NCBI RefSeq assembly: GCF_016806835.2
Contig: NZ_CP086111.1
Span: 3,315,471 to 3,379,470 of the forward strand
Source: Skermanella rosea
GTDB lineage: Bacteria; Pseudomonadota; Alphaproteobacteria; Azospirillales; Azospirillaceae
Direction: 5' to 3'
DNA: 64,000 nt
This document shows, in pieces, positions 44,832 to 54,688 of the stretch. Made by a program: the position numbers and the translations under genes. The notes under the pieces are model-generated. The model made no database searches and was not told the DNA's origin. It saw only the letters and a list, made by a program, of their open reading frames with translations. Every line of letters begins with the position of its first letter. Positions within the stretch are counted from its first letter, which is position 1.

Positions 44832-45338
44832 TCAGGCGCCGATGCGCCGCTTCAGGTCGGCGAGCCACGCCTCCACCCGCCGGCGGTTGACCCCCATGTC
44901 CGAGTAGCCGAACCGCGACCGGCTGTAGACCGCGACCGTCGATCCGCCCTCGCCCGCCGGCAGGATGGCCACGTCGACGTAGTCGGGGAAGCGCAGCAGG
45001 GCGCTGCGCTGCACCAGCAGCATCCGCATTCCGTCGGACGACCGTTCCAGCAGGGTCGTGCGCGGCGCCTCCTCGACCACGGCGATCATGGCGTCGCGCA
45101 GCCGTTCCGGCGGGACCGGGAACACGGGGCTCCCGGCGTCCGGCTCCGCCCTCGGCGTCGTTCCCGGAGGCGCCACCAGGTACTGGTTCGGGGTGGAGGC
45201 GCGTTCCAGGGCCGCGAAATCCGCCGGCGCGCGGTCGGCCGGCGCCCCGTCGGCCCAGGGTCCGAGCTGCCAGCCGTACCAGCCGATGGCCGCGAGGAGG
45301 ATCACGGCCAGCAACGCTCTGGCCACGGACTTCAGCAT
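44832..45338 (-). CDS. DUF1499 family protein
   Basis: A 168-residue membrane-anchored protein (helix about 7-27). It has the DUF1499 features TPNQYLVAPPG, then FPDYVDVAILP and the C-terminal SRSRFGYSDMGVNRRRV. Function is unknown. It stands alone between convergent and divergent neighbours. Confidence 0.84.
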   Translation of the reverse strand: MLKSVARALLAVILLAAIGWYGWQLGPWADGAPADRAPADFAALERASTPNQYLVAPPGTTPRAEPDAGSPVFPVPPERLRDAMIAVVEEAPRTTLLERSSDGMRMLLVQRSALLRFPDYVDVAILPAGEGGSTVAVYSRSRFGYSDMGVNRRRVEAWLADLKRRIGA

Positions 45339-45498
45339 GTCGGCTCCTGTCGTGAGAAAGGCGCGCCCCAGGCCCGGAACCGCCGTCCGACCGGTGTAGC
45401 TTCATGGGAGGCACCGGGCAAGGCCGATCCGGACCCTTGCCAATCCGCATCGGATGCGCCATCTGCGCAGTCTGATCCATGAAGGCAAGTCCGTACAG

Positions 45499-46878
45499 AT
45501 GAGCATATCGCAGCAGCACCTCCCCCGCCCCGTCCATGTCATCGGCGGCGGTCTCGCCGGCAGCGAGGCCGCGTGGCAGATCGCCTCGGCCGGCGTACCG
45601 GTCGTGCTGCACGAGATGCGACCCGTGCGCAAGACCGAGGCCCACCAGACCGATGGGCTGGCGGAGATGGTGTGCTCCAACTCGTTCCGGTCCGACGATG
45701 CCGAGTACAACGCGGTCGGCCTCCTTCACGAGGAGATGCGCCGCTGCGGATCGCTGATCCTGCGTTGCGCCGACGCCCACAAGGTGCCCGCCGGCGGCGC
45801 GCTGGCGGTGGACCGCGACCGCTTCTCGGCCGCCGTGTCCGAGGCGCTGGCGAGCCACCCGCTCGTCGCCATCGCCCGCGAGGAAGTCGCAGGCCTGCCG
45901 CCGGCCGACTGGGACAGCGTGATCGTCGCGACCGGCCCCCTGACCTCCCCGGCGCTGGCGGAGGCGGTCCGGGAATTGACCGGCGAAGAGAGCTTGGCCT
46001 TCTTCGACGCGATAGCGCCGATCGTCTACAAGGAGAGCATCGACCTGTCGAAGGCATGGTTCCAGTCGCGCTACGACAAGCCTGGTCCCGGCGGCACCGG
46101 CCAGGATTACATCAACTGCGCGATGGACCGGGAGCAGTACGAGGCCTTCATCCAGGCCCTGCTCGACGCGCCCAAGACCGACTTCAAGGAGTGGGAGAAG
46201 AACACCCCCTACTTCGAGGGCTGCCTGCCGATCGAGGTGATGGCGTCGCGCGGCGTCGACACCCTGCGCTACGGCCCGATGAAGCCGGTCGGGCTGACCA
46301 ACCCGCATGCGCCCCCCGAGGCCGGCCGCCGCTCCCACGCGATCGTCCAGCTTCGCCAGGACAATGCGCTGGGCACCCTGTACAATCTGGTCGGTTTCCA
46401 GACCAAGATGAAGTATGCCGACCAGGTCCGGGTGTTCCGGATGATTCCGGGGCTGGAGAATGCGGAGTTCGCGCGGCTGGGCGGCCTGCACCGCAACACC
46501 TTCCTGAACAGCCCGAAGCTGCTCGACCGCGGGTTGCGCCTGAAGGCGATGCCGAGACTGCGCTTCGCCGGGCAGGTGACCGGCGTCGAAGGCTATGTGG
46601 AATCGGCAGCGATCGGCCTGCTGACCGGACGCTTCGCCGGCGCCGAGCGGCTGGGCCGCACCTGCGCCGCCCCGCCGGCCACGACGGCGCTCGGCGCGCT
46701 GCTGAACCACATCACCGGCGGCGCCGAGACGGAGACCTTCCAGCCCATGAACGTCAATTTCGGCCTGTTTCCCGACCTGGAAGGCAAGATCAAGGGCCGG
46801 GACCGCAAGCTTGCCTATACCAGGCGGGCGCTGGGCGACCTGGACGGCTGGCTGGGAACGAAGCAGGCCGCGGAGTAG
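45499..46878 (+). CDS. trmFO: methylenetetrahydrofolate--tRNA-(uracil-54-C5)-methyltransferase (FADH2-oxidising)
   Basis: A 459-residue folate- and FAD-dependent enzyme that makes ribothymidine at position 54 of tRNA. The dinucleotide fold is [14 protein letters not shown] near 12-25. [34 protein letters not shown] and [11 protein letters not shown] are typical of TrmFO and separate it from MnmG. The ATG at 45499 fits the family start; the frame remains open upstream. Confidence 0.95.
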   Translation: MSISQQHLPRPVHVIGGGLAGSEAAWQIASAGVPVVLHEMRPVRKTEAHQTDGLAEMVCSNSFRSDDAEYNAVGLLHEEMRRCGSLILRCADAHKVPAGGALAVDRDRFSAAVSEALASHPLVAIAREEVAGLPPADWDSVIVATGPLTSPALAEAVRELTGEESLAFFDAIAPIVYKESIDLSKAWFQSRYDKPGPGGTGQDYINCAMDREQYEAFIQALLDAPKTDFKEWEKNTPYFEGCLPIEVMASRGVDTLRYGPMKPVGLTNPHAPPEAGRRSHAIVQLRQDNALGTLYNLVGFQTKMKYADQVRVFRMIPGLENAEFARLGGLHRNTFLNSPKLLDRGLRLKAMPRLRFAGQVTGVEGYVESAAIGLLTGRFAGAERLGRTCAAPPATTALGALLNHITGGAETETFQPMNVNFGLFPDLEGKIKGRDRKLAYTRRALGDLDGWLGTKQAAE

Positions 46879-46924
46879 CGTCGGCGCGGATCGCCGTCTC
46901 CTGCCGACCGAGAGCCCCGGGCCG

Positions 46925-47776
46925 TCAATACCGGCCCGTCATGGCCCGCCACGCCAGCCGGGCTTGCCGGAACGGGTTGGGCATCTGGACACGGGGAGCG
47001 AACACGTCGTTCCCCGCCTTCGCGATGACCCCCAGGTAGATGTCCGCCAGCGTCGCGGTCAGCAGAGCCGGATAGCCTGCGCGCGGCACCTGCCCGCGCA
47101 GCGCCCGCGCTTCCTCCAGATGGGTACGCGCCATGCCGGACACCTCGGCCACGACACCCTTCAATCCCTCCGGCGGCTTCAGGTCGAACAGGCTGCGCTC
47201 CGACACGCCGTGACGCTCCAGCACGTCCCTGGGCAGGTACAGCCGGTGGCCCCGCGCGTGGAAGGGCACGGCGCGCAGCAGGCCGGTGAGCGCCCAGGCG
47301 ATGCCGACATGGCGGGCCGCGGCGTCGGCCGACGCGCCGCGGACCCCCAGGATCTCCAGCGCCAGTTTGGCCAGCGGCGCCGACGTGACTTCCGCATAGC
47401 TGGCCAGGCACGTCCTGTCGGCCGGCGGCTCGTCGGTCAGGTCCGCTTCGCGGCCGTCGATCAGCGTCTCGAAATGGGCGCGGGTCAGGTCGAACCGGCG
47501 GATCGCCTCGGCCAGGGGCATCAGCACCTCGTGGCGGCGGCCGGCACCGGCATAGACCTCCCCGATGCTGTCATGCCACCATTGCAGCCGGATCTGGCCG
47601 AGGACGGGTTCGGTCACCACCTCCCTGGTCTTGGCGATCTCCAGGTTGAAGGCGTAGAGGGCGAACAGCGCCTCGCGCCGGTCGGGCGGGGCGAACAGGC
47701 AGGTCAGAAACCGGTCGTTGTCATACTTCCGGACTTCCTGCCCGCAATAGGAAAGGGCCGCGTCGGAGTTAGCCAT
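46925..47776 (-). CDS. squalene/phytoene synthase family protein, NDUFAF6-like
   Basis: A 283-residue all-alpha protein of the trans-isoprenyl-diphosphate synthase family. It has RFLTCLFAPPDRREALFALYAFNLEIAK, QIRLQWWHDSI and ADLTDEP, but lacks the two clear DxxxD sites of the hpn enzymes. This pattern matches the mitochondrial complex I assembly factor NDUFAF6 and its alphaproteobacterial relatives more than a real squalene or phytoene synthase. It is divergent from hpnC. No good ribosome site precedes the ATG at 47776. Confidence 0.78.
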   Translation of the reverse strand: MANSDAALSYCGQEVRKYDNDRFLTCLFAPPDRREALFALYAFNLEIAKTREVVTEPVLGQIRLQWWHDSIGEVYAGAGRRHEVLMPLAEAIRRFDLTRAHFETLIDGREADLTDEPPADRTCLASYAEVTSAPLAKLALEILGVRGASADAAARHVGIAWALTGLLRAVPFHARGHRLYLPRDVLERHGVSERSLFDLKPPEGLKGVVAEVSGMARTHLEEARALRGQVPRAGYPALLTATLADIYLGVIAKAGNDVFAPRVQMPNPFRQARLAWRAMTGRY

Positions 47777-47917
47777 GAAATTTCGAGGGAAGCCGCATCG
47801 TGACGAAGGAAACCAGTGCCAACATGCTCTATAGTGGGCCTCTGGCGCCATGACATATTGGCCTCGCGCGGCTGATCGGCCAGACCCTTAGCCCGACCTC
47901 GCTCAACGCGGACACCC

Positions 47918-48790
47918 ATGGCCGAGTTCAACATCGCACCGCCCGCCACAGGAAGCACCGAGCCGTCAGCGAAAAAGGACGCGAGCGGCGAGAATTTCCC
48001 GGTAGCTTCGCGGCTGCTGCCGAAACGCCTGCGCCCGCACGTGATGGCCTTCTATCACTTCGTGCGGCTCGCCGACGACATCGCCGACGATCCCGACCTG
48101 GAACCGGAACTGAAGCTGAGCCACCTGGACGCGCTGGAGCGCGCCCTGGTCAAGGGCGAGGCCCACAGCGCCTATCTCCAGCCGGCGCTGGACCTGCACG
48201 CCAGCCTGAAGCTGACCCGGATCCCCGATACCCATGCGAGGCAGGTGCTCCAGGCCTTCCGGCGCGATTCCAAGAACACGCCGTGCCGGACCTGGAGCGA
48301 CCTGATGCTCTACTGCCGCTACTCGGCGGCGCCGGTGGGCCGTTACCTGCTGGACCTGCATGGCGAGGGGGCGAAGGCGGTCGGGCCGTCGGACGCCCTG
48401 TGCGCGGCTCTCCAGATCCTCAACCACCTTCAGGACTGCCGCGAGGACTGGGTCCAGCTGGGGCGCTGCTATATTCCGCGGATTTGGTTCGAGCAGTCGA
48501 AGGTCAGCCCGGAACGGCTGGTCGAGCGCAGCTCGAACGACCAGCTCCGCGCGATCCTGGACCGCACCCTGGACGAGGTGGACAAGCTGCTGGAACGCGC
48601 GGCGCCGCTTCCGGGCGTGGTCGTCCATCGCGGGCTGCGCCTGGAAAGCGCTGTCATCCTCAGCTTGGCGCGGGCGTTGTCGCGCCAGCTCCGCCGGCAG
48701 GACCCGCTGGCCCGCCGGGTCAAGCTGACCACGCCGGGACGGGTCGTGGCGACTTTCCAGGGCATCGTGGCAGGGCTTAGCTCCCGATGA
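47918..48790 (+). CDS. hpnC: hydroxysqualene synthase
   Basis: A 290-residue member of the squalene synthase family, first of three genes that turn farnesyl diphosphate into squalene for hopanoids. The first Asp-rich site is VRLADDIADDPD (about 49-60) and the second NHLQDCREDW near 170. In the established pathway HpnC converts presqualene diphosphate to hydroxysqualene. Its stop overlaps the hpnD start (ATGA). Cyclase genes (shc) are not in the window. Confidence 0.94.
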   Translation: MAEFNIAPPATGSTEPSAKKDASGENFPVASRLLPKRLRPHVMAFYHFVRLADDIADDPDLEPELKLSHLDALERALVKGEAHSAYLQPALDLHASLKLTRIPDTHARQVLQAFRRDSKNTPCRTWSDLMLYCRYSAAPVGRYLLDLHGEGAKAVGPSDALCAALQILNHLQDCREDWVQLGRCYIPRIWFEQSKVSPERLVERSSNDQLRAILDRTLDEVDKLLERAAPLPGVVVHRGLRLESAVILSLARALSRQLRRQDPLARRVKLTTPGRVVATFQGIVAGLSSR

Positions 48791-49650
48791 CCGTGCAGAC
48801 GGCCGATTCCGCCGCCCCGGGAGAGATCGCGGGGAAGTCCGGCACGACCTTCTTCTGGCCCATGCTGCTGCTGCCCCGGCCCAAGCGGGCAGCCATGTTC
48901 GCGATCTATGCCTTCTGCCGGCAGGTCGACGACATCGTCGACGAGCCGGGACCGCTGGAGGAGAAGCGCGCGGCGCTGGCGGCCTGGCGCGAGCAGGTCC
49001 GTTCGCTCTACCTGGGCGGCGCTCCGGTCGGTCCGGTGGCCACCGGGCTCGCCGATGCCATCGTGCGCTACCATCTGCCCCGTGGGGAGCTGGAAGCGGT
49101 GATCGACGGCATGGCGATGGACCTGGGCACACCCCTGCGGGCGCCCCCGCTCGATACGTTGCGCGTCTATTGCCGGCGGGTCGCAGGGGCGGTCGGATTG
49201 CTGGCGATACGGGTGTTCGACCGCGCCGACGCCGAGACCGAGGCTTTCGCCCTGGCCGTCGGCGACGCGCTCCAGATGACCAACATCCTGCGCGACCTGG
49301 AGGAGGACGCCGCGATCGGCCGCCTGTACCTGCCGCGGGAGCTTCTGGTCCGTGCCGGCATCTCCGCGAACGATCCGACGGAGGTGCTGCGTCACCCCAA
49401 CCTCGGCAAGGCCTGTGACGACCTGGCGGACATGGCCGAGACGCGCTTCGCCGAAGCCGACCGCCTGATGGCGGGCTGGCCGAGGCGCCGCCTGTGGGCC
49501 GCCCGCGCCATGATGATGCTCTACCGCCGCATGCTGGACCGGCTGCGGGCACGGGGCTGGCGCGACATCGGCCGGCGTCCGCGCCTGCACCGGGCGGAGA
49601 AGGCATGGGTGACGCTGCGCTGCCTTGCCGGACGGCCGCCGCGGAGCTGA
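48787..49650 (+). CDS. hpnD: presqualene diphosphate synthase
   Basis: A 287-residue enzyme that joins two farnesyl diphosphates to presqualene diphosphate. Motifs are FCRQVDDIVDEPG (D48, D49, D52) and MTNILRDLEEDA, with YLPRELL between the second site and the C-terminal helices. It is translationally coupled to hpnC and lies 7 bases before hpnE. Confidence 0.95.
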   Translation: MTVQTADSAAPGEIAGKSGTTFFWPMLLLPRPKRAAMFAIYAFCRQVDDIVDEPGPLEEKRAALAAWREQVRSLYLGGAPVGPVATGLADAIVRYHLPRGELEAVIDGMAMDLGTPLRAPPLDTLRVYCRRVAGAVGLLAIRVFDRADAETEAFALAVGDALQMTNILRDLEEDAAIGRLYLPRELLVRAGISANDPTEVLRHPNLGKACDDLADMAETRFAEADRLMAGWPRRRLWAARAMMMLYRRMLDRLRARGWRDIGRRPRLHRAEKAWVTLRCLAGRPPRS

Positions 49651-49657
49651 TGACGCC

Positions 49658-50998
49658 ATGACTACCGTCCACGTCGTCGGCGCCGGCATGGCCGGCCTTG
49701 CCGCCGCCGTCTCCTTGGTTGGCGACCGGGGCGGCAACGGGCGCCGGGTTATCCTGTACGAGGCGGCCGGACAGGCCGGGGGTCGCTGCCGGTCCCTGCA
49801 CGACCCCGTGCTGGATCGGACGATCGACAACGGCAATCACCTGCTGCTGGGCGGAAACCGGGCGGTATTCGCGCTGCTCGACCGGATCGGCGCCCGCGAC
49901 CGGCTGGTCGCCGCCGCGGATCCGGCGGAGTTCCCGTTCCTCGATCTCGGCACGGGAGACAGATGGGCCCTGCGGCCCAACGGCGGCCCCCTTCCCTGGT
50001 GGATGCTGGTACCGGGCCGCCGGGTTCCCGGTACGCGGCTGCGCGACTATCTGGCGCTGCTGAAGCTGCTGCGCGCGGGCCGGGACGCGACGGTGGCTGA
50101 CTGCCTGGATCCGGGATCGGTGCTCTACCGGCGCCTGTGGGAACCGCTGGCGGTCGCCGCGCTGAACATCGCGCCGGAGCGGGGATCGGCACGCCTGATG
50201 GGCGCCGTCGTGGCCGAGACCTTCCTGCGCGGCGGGGCCGCCTGCCGGCCGTTCATCGCCGCGCGCGGCCTGTCCGACACCTTCGTCGATCCGGCGCTGG
50301 CCTACCTTGAGGCGCGGGGTGGCGACCTGAGGCTGAAGGCCCGGCTGCGGCGGCTCGTGACGGAGGACGGACGGGTCACGGCCCTGGAGTTCGCCGGCGA
50401 GACGGTGGAGCTGCGGCCCGGGGATGCCGTGGTGCTCGCCCTGCCGCCGGCCGGCGCCGCCGAGCTGCTGCCCGGATTGGCCGTGCCGGAGGCGCACACG
50501 GCCATCCTGAACGCCCATTACCGCCTGGACCGCCCCGCGGTCCTGCCGGGCGGCCGGATCTTCCTCGGCCTGATCGGCGGAACGGCGGAGTGGCTGTTCG
50601 CCCGCGACGACGTCGTATCGGTCACGGTCAGCGCCGCCGACCGGCTGATCGACCGCCCGGCGGACGATCTGGCAGCGTTGCTGTGGCGGGACGTGGCATC
50701 CGCCTGCGGCTTCGGTCCGGCAATGCCGCCCGCCCGGATCATCAAGGAGAAGCGGGCCACTTTCCGCCAGACCCCGGCCGACTCGGAACGCCGCCCGGGT
50801 CCCCTGACAGACCTGTCGAACCTGTCGCTGGCCGGGGACTGGACCGCGACGGGTCTTCCGGCGACCATAGAAGGGGCGATACGGTCAGGAAACAAGGCCG
50901 CCGCGGCGGTGTTAGACTCTGGATCGGTCGAAAGGCCGGCGCGGACCGCGATGCAGGCTTCACAACGGCGCCCGCTCGACATATCTCAACGGGCGTAG
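49658..50998 (+). CDS. hpnE: hydroxysqualene dehydroxylase
   Basis: A 446-residue FAD-dependent amine-oxidase-like enzyme that reduces hydroxysqualene to squalene. The dinucleotide motif VHVVGAGMAGLAAAV opens the protein, with GGRCRSL and DNGNHLLLGG following. The C-terminal FAD motif is LAGDWTATGLPATIEGAIRSG. It completes the hpnCDE squalene module. The last 40 residues extend past the usual end and are not conserved in type. Confidence 0.93.
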   Translation: MTTVHVVGAGMAGLAAAVSLVGDRGGNGRRVILYEAAGQAGGRCRSLHDPVLDRTIDNGNHLLLGGNRAVFALLDRIGARDRLVAAADPAEFPFLDLGTGDRWALRPNGGPLPWWMLVPGRRVPGTRLRDYLALLKLLRAGRDATVADCLDPGSVLYRRLWEPLAVAALNIAPERGSARLMGAVVAETFLRGGAACRPFIAARGLSDTFVDPALAYLEARGGDLRLKARLRRLVTEDGRVTALEFAGETVELRPGDAVVLALPPAGAAELLPGLAVPEAHTAILNAHYRLDRPAVLPGGRIFLGLIGGTAEWLFARDDVVSVTVSAADRLIDRPADDLAALLWRDVASACGFGPAMPPARIIKEKRATFRQTPADSERRPGPLTDLSNLSLAGDWTATGLPATIEGAIRSGNKAAAAVLDSGSVERPARTAMQASQRRPLDISQRA

Positions 50999-51067
50999 CC
51001 TCAAGCAAATTTGCCCCGGCGACCCTTCGCCGCGGCATGTGTCCCGAAAAAACGAAATGAGGAACCG

Positions 51068-51667
51068 ATGGCCTTTGAACTTCCCCCGCTGCCGTACGCG
51101 TACGATGCGCTGGATCCCTACATGTCGGCGCAGACGCTGCAGTTCCACCACGACAAGCATCATCAGGCCTACGTCACCACCCTCAACAACCTGATCAAGG
51201 ACACCCCCCTGGCGGACAAGTCGCTTGAGGAGATCTGCAAGGCGTCCTACGGCGACCCGTCCAAGCAGACCATCTTCAACAATGCCGGCCAGCACTGGAA
51301 CCACACGCTGTTCTGGCAGATGATGAAGAAGGGTGGCGGCGGCGCCATCCCGGGCGAGCTGGAAGCCAAGATCAAAGAAGATCTGGGCGGCATCGACCAG
51401 TTCAAGGAAGCCTTCACCCAGGCCGGCATGACACAGTTCGGCAGCGGCTGGGCATGGCTGGTGGTCGACGGCGGGAAGCTGAAGGTCACCAAGACCCCGA
51501 ACGGCGAGAACCCCCTGGTCCACGGCCAGACCGCCCTGCTCGGCTGCGACGTGTGGGAGCACTCCTACTACCTGGATTACCAGAACCGGCGCGCCGATTA
51601 CCTCAAGGCGTACCTGGACAACATGGTGAACTGGGAATTCGTCGCCGAACTGTACAGCAAGGCCTGA
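51068..51667 (+). CDS. sodB: iron superoxide dismutase
   Basis: A 199-residue cytosolic enzyme that converts superoxide to oxygen and hydrogen peroxide. Metal ligands are H27 (FHHDKHH), H79 (HWNHTLFW), D161 and H165 (CDVWEHSYY). Gln at 75 in NNAGQHWNHT is the second-sphere residue typical of the iron form. GAGGA precedes the ATG by a few bases. It follows hpnE by 69 bases on the same strand and ends in a strong terminator. Confidence 0.96.
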   Translation: MAFELPPLPYAYDALDPYMSAQTLQFHHDKHHQAYVTTLNNLIKDTPLADKSLEEICKASYGDPSKQTIFNNAGQHWNHTLFWQMMKKGGGGAIPGELEAKIKEDLGGIDQFKEAFTQAGMTQFGSGWAWLVVDGGKLKVTKTPNGENPLVHGQTALLGCDVWEHSYYLDYQNRRADYLKAYLDNMVNWEFVAELYSKA

Positions 51668-51686
51668 CCGGCCCTGCGGACGGAAG

Positions 51687-51713
51687 AAAGGGGCCCGGGC
51701 GGGCCCCTTTTTT
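51687..51713. terminator. rho-independent terminator after sodB, usable in both directions
   Basis: A perfect 10-bp stem (51687-51696 with 51701-51710, loop GGGC) starts with AAA and ends in a run of six T. It lies 20 bases after the sodB stop and 9 bases before the stop of the convergent Mth938-like gene. Confidence 0.92.
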
Positions 51714-51721
51714 CATGCCCG

Positions 51722-52096
51722 TCAGACCGGCAGGAGGGCCGCGGCGACGCGGCGTTCCTCGGACAGGAGCACGTTGTAGGTGCGGCACGCAGCCCCCGTC
51801 TCCATCACGTCCACGACGATGCCGGCCTCGCGCAGTTCGCGTCGCAGCTTCGACGGCAGCAGGCCCATCTTGGGGCCGGAACCGAGCAGAAGGATCTCGA
51901 CCGCCGGCTGCGCGCCGCGGATCACGCTGAAGCTTTCCACCGACAGCTCCGCGAAGCTGCCGGCTTCCCATTGCTGCGTATGGTCGGGAAACACCAGCAC
52001 CGGACCCTCGTAGAGGGTTCCGCTGACCCGGAAGATGCCTGGGCCATAGGCGTCGATGACCTGACGGTCTGCTGGAATCAGCGGCGTCACATCCAT
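51722..52096 (-). CDS. Mth938-like / NDUFAF3-like protein (DUF498)
   Basis: A 124-residue soluble protein of the Mth938 domain family, homologous to the mitochondrial complex I assembly factor NDUFAF3. It has IDAYGPGIFRVSGTLYEG, SVIRGAQPAVEILLLGSGP and TGAACRTYNVLLSEERRVAA. GGAGAG lies 6 bases before the ATG. Its place directly after secF is conserved in alphaproteobacteria and may reflect a role in membrane complex assembly. Confidence 0.86.
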   Translation of the reverse strand: MDVTPLIPADRQVIDAYGPGIFRVSGTLYEGPVLVFPDHTQQWEAGSFAELSVESFSVIRGAQPAVEILLLGSGPKMGLLPSKLRRELREAGIVVDVMETGAACRTYNVLLSEERRVAAALLPV

Positions 52097-52127
52097 GATC
52101 GTCTCTCCAGGTTCCGTTCGCCCGTAC

Positions 52128-53072
52128 TCAGGCGCTGCCCGCGGCGGCGGCCTGGTCCTTCCTGCCCGCACCGCCGGACCGGCCGCGGCGGATGTTGAGG
52201 TACAGCAGCAGCGGAACGGCGACGCAAACCGACGAGTACGTCCCGATGCCGATGCCCCAGATCAGGGCGACGCTGAAGCCGCGGATCACCTCGCCGCCGA
52301 ACAGCACCAGGGCCAGCACTGCAAGCAGGGTGGTCCCGCTGGTGATCAGCGTGCGCGCAAGCGTCTGGTTGATCGCCGTGTTCAGCAGCGTGGGAAGGTC
52401 CGTGGACTTGTGCCGGCGCAGATCCTCCCGGACCCGGTCGAACACGACGACCGTGTCGTTGATGGAATAGCCCGCGACCGTCAGCACCGCGGCGACCGTG
52501 CTGAGGCTGAACTCCATCTGGGTCAGCGCGAACAGGCCGACGGTGGCGATCACGTCATGGGTGAGCGCCGCGACCGCTGCCACGCCGAACTGCCATTCGA
52601 ATCGGAACGACACATAGGCGAGGATGCCGCCGATCGCCAGGACCACCGCCAGGATGCCGGCCCGGATCAGTTCGTCGCCGACCTGCGGTCCGACGAACTC
52701 GGTCCTGCGGTACTCGACGCCCGGCCCGAGGGCACCGCGCACCTGCTCGATCGCCGCCATCTGGGCGGCCTCTCCGCCTTCCTGATGGGGAATGCGGATC
52801 ATGACGTCCCGCGGGCCGCCGAACTCCTGCAGGGTCGCCTGCCCGACGCCGAGGCCCGACAGGGAGTTCCGCATGGAAGCGATATCGGCCGGCCCCTCCG
52901 TCCGGACCTCCATCAGGATGCCGCCGCGGAAGTCGATGCCGAAATTGAGCCCCTGGACGGCGATGACGATGATCGAGCCCAGGACCAGCAGCCCGGAGAA
53001 GGCGAAGGCGATCATCCGGCGGCCAATGAAATCGATCTGCGTGTTGTCGGGAATGAAACGTATCGGGCGCAT
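52128..53072 (-). CDS. secF: protein translocase subunit SecF
   Basis: A 314-residue inner-membrane protein with six helices that forms the SecDF proton-driven accessory complex of the Sec channel. The first loop carries GLNFGIDFRGG, and the later helices carry YSINDTVVVFDRVREDLR. It follows secD by 12 bases. Confidence 0.96.
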   Translation of the reverse strand: MRPIRFIPDNTQIDFIGRRMIAFAFSGLLVLGSIIVIAVQGLNFGIDFRGGILMEVRTEGPADIASMRNSLSGLGVGQATLQEFGGPRDVMIRIPHQEGGEAAQMAAIEQVRGALGPGVEYRRTEFVGPQVGDELIRAGILAVVLAIGGILAYVSFRFEWQFGVAAVAALTHDVIATVGLFALTQMEFSLSTVAAVLTVAGYSINDTVVVFDRVREDLRRHKSTDLPTLLNTAINQTLARTLITSGTTLLAVLALVLFGGEVIRGFSVALIWGIGIGTYSSVCVAVPLLLYLNIRRGRSGGAGRKDQAAAAGSA

Positions 53073-53084
53073 CGGTACTCCGCC

Positions 53085-54659
53085 TCAAATCGGGATGGCG
53101 CGCGGCCGGGTGCGGCGGAGCCAGGTGACCACCATCAGGCGGGTGACCATGACCGCGGTGAACATGGAGGTCAGGATGCCGATCGCGAGGGTGACCGCGA
53201 ACCCCTTGACCGGGCCGGAGCCCAGGCTGAACAGCAGCAGCGCCGCGATCAGGGTCGTCAGGTTGCTGTCGATGATCGTGGTCAGCGCGCGGCTGTAGCC
53301 GGCGTCGATCGCCGCGACCGGGCTTCGCCCGTTCAGCATCTCCTCCCGGATCCGCTCGAAGATCAGCACGTTGGCGTCCACCGCCATGCCGATCGTCAGC
53401 ACGATGCCGGCGATCCCGGGAAGCGTCAGGGTCGCCTGGAGGATCGACAGGGCCGCGAAGATCAGGGCGATGTTGAACATCAGGGCCACGTTGGCCATCA
53501 GGCCGAACAAGCCGTAGGACGCGCCCATGAAGACCACGACCAGGACGAGGCCGAGCAGGCTCGCGATCTTGCCCGCCTCGATGCTGTCGGCGCCGAGGCC
53601 AGGACCGACGGTCCGTTCCTCCAGGATGGTGAGCGGCGCGGGCAGCGCGCCGGCGCGCAGCAGCAGCGCCAGGTCCTGGGCCGCCTGGACCGTGAAGTTG
53701 CCGGAGATGACGCCGCTGCCGCCCAGGATCGGTTCCCGGATGACCGGCGCGCTGATCACCTTCTCGTCCAGCACGATCGCGAAGGGACGGCCGACATTGT
53801 CGCGGGTCGCATCGCCGAACCGACGGGCGCCGACCGAATCGAATTTGAAGCTGACGACCGGTTCGCCGTTCTGGAACGACGGCTGGGCGTCCACCAGCGT
53901 GTCGCCGCCGACGATGACCCGGCGGTTGACGACGTAGGTCTGGCCCGGCACCTCGGCCGACGGCAGAAGCTCGGTCCCCGCCGGGAGGCGGCGGGCGGCT
54001 GCGTCGGCCGCGCTGACCGACTGGTCGACGAAACGGAAGTTGAGCTTGGCGGTCTGGCCGATCAGCCGCTTGACCCGTTCGGGGTCCTGCAGGCCGGGAA
54101 GCTGCACCAGGATGCGGTCCTCGCCCTGGCGCTGGATGGTCGGCTCGCGGGTGCCGGTCTCGTCGATGCGGCGGCGGATGATCTCGATCGACTGGTCGAC
54201 CGCCGACCGCTTACGCGCCTCAACCGCGGCCTCGGTCAGGCGCGCGCTGATCCTGCCGCCTTCGCCGGCCTCCACCGCGAGGTCGCTGTCGAGCCCCCGG
54301 GCCAGCTGATAGGCCCGTTCCCGATCCGCCGGGTCGCGCACGGCGAAGGTCACGGCGCCGTCCTGGACGCCCAGGTCGGTGTAGCCGATGCGGGCCTCCC
54401 GCAGGGCGGTGCGGGCACTGTCCACCAAGCCGTTCAGGCGTTCGGTGATGACGGTGTCCACCTCTACCTCGAGCAGCAGGTGGGAGCCGCCCTGGAGGTC
54501 GAGGCCCAGGTTGATCGTCCGGGTGGGCAGCCAGCTCGGCAGGCCCTGGCCCATTTCCTCCACGGTCGATCGTGCGAGCAGGTTTGGAGCTGCGTAGATC
54601 ACCCCCAGAACACAGACAAGGATGACCAGGACGATCTTCCACTTGGCGAAATGAACCAT
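53085..54659 (-). CDS. secD: protein translocase subunit SecD
   Basis: A 524-residue partner of SecF. The N-terminal helix is followed by TINLGLDLQGGSHLLLEV, a large periplasmic P1 head, and a six-helix C-terminal bundle with GMAVDANVLIFERIREEML. SecDF pulls proteins out of the Sec channel using the proton gradient. It follows yajC by 29 bases. Confidence 0.96.
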   Translation of the reverse strand: MVHFAKWKIVLVILVCVLGVIYAAPNLLARSTVEEMGQGLPSWLPTRTINLGLDLQGGSHLLLEVEVDTVITERLNGLVDSARTALREARIGYTDLGVQDGAVTFAVRDPADRERAYQLARGLDSDLAVEAGEGGRISARLTEAAVEARKRSAVDQSIEIIRRRIDETGTREPTIQRQGEDRILVQLPGLQDPERVKRLIGQTAKLNFRFVDQSVSAADAAARRLPAGTELLPSAEVPGQTYVVNRRVIVGGDTLVDAQPSFQNGEPVVSFKFDSVGARRFGDATRDNVGRPFAIVLDEKVISAPVIREPILGGSGVISGNFTVQAAQDLALLLRAGALPAPLTILEERTVGPGLGADSIEAGKIASLLGLVLVVVFMGASYGLFGLMANVALMFNIALIFAALSILQATLTLPGIAGIVLTIGMAVDANVLIFERIREEMLNGRSPVAAIDAGYSRALTTIIDSNLTTLIAALLLFSLGSGPVKGFAVTLAIGILTSMFTAVMVTRLMVVTWLRRTRPRAIPI

Positions 54660-54688
54660 GGCTTGCCGATACCTGCCTCTTCGTCTGG

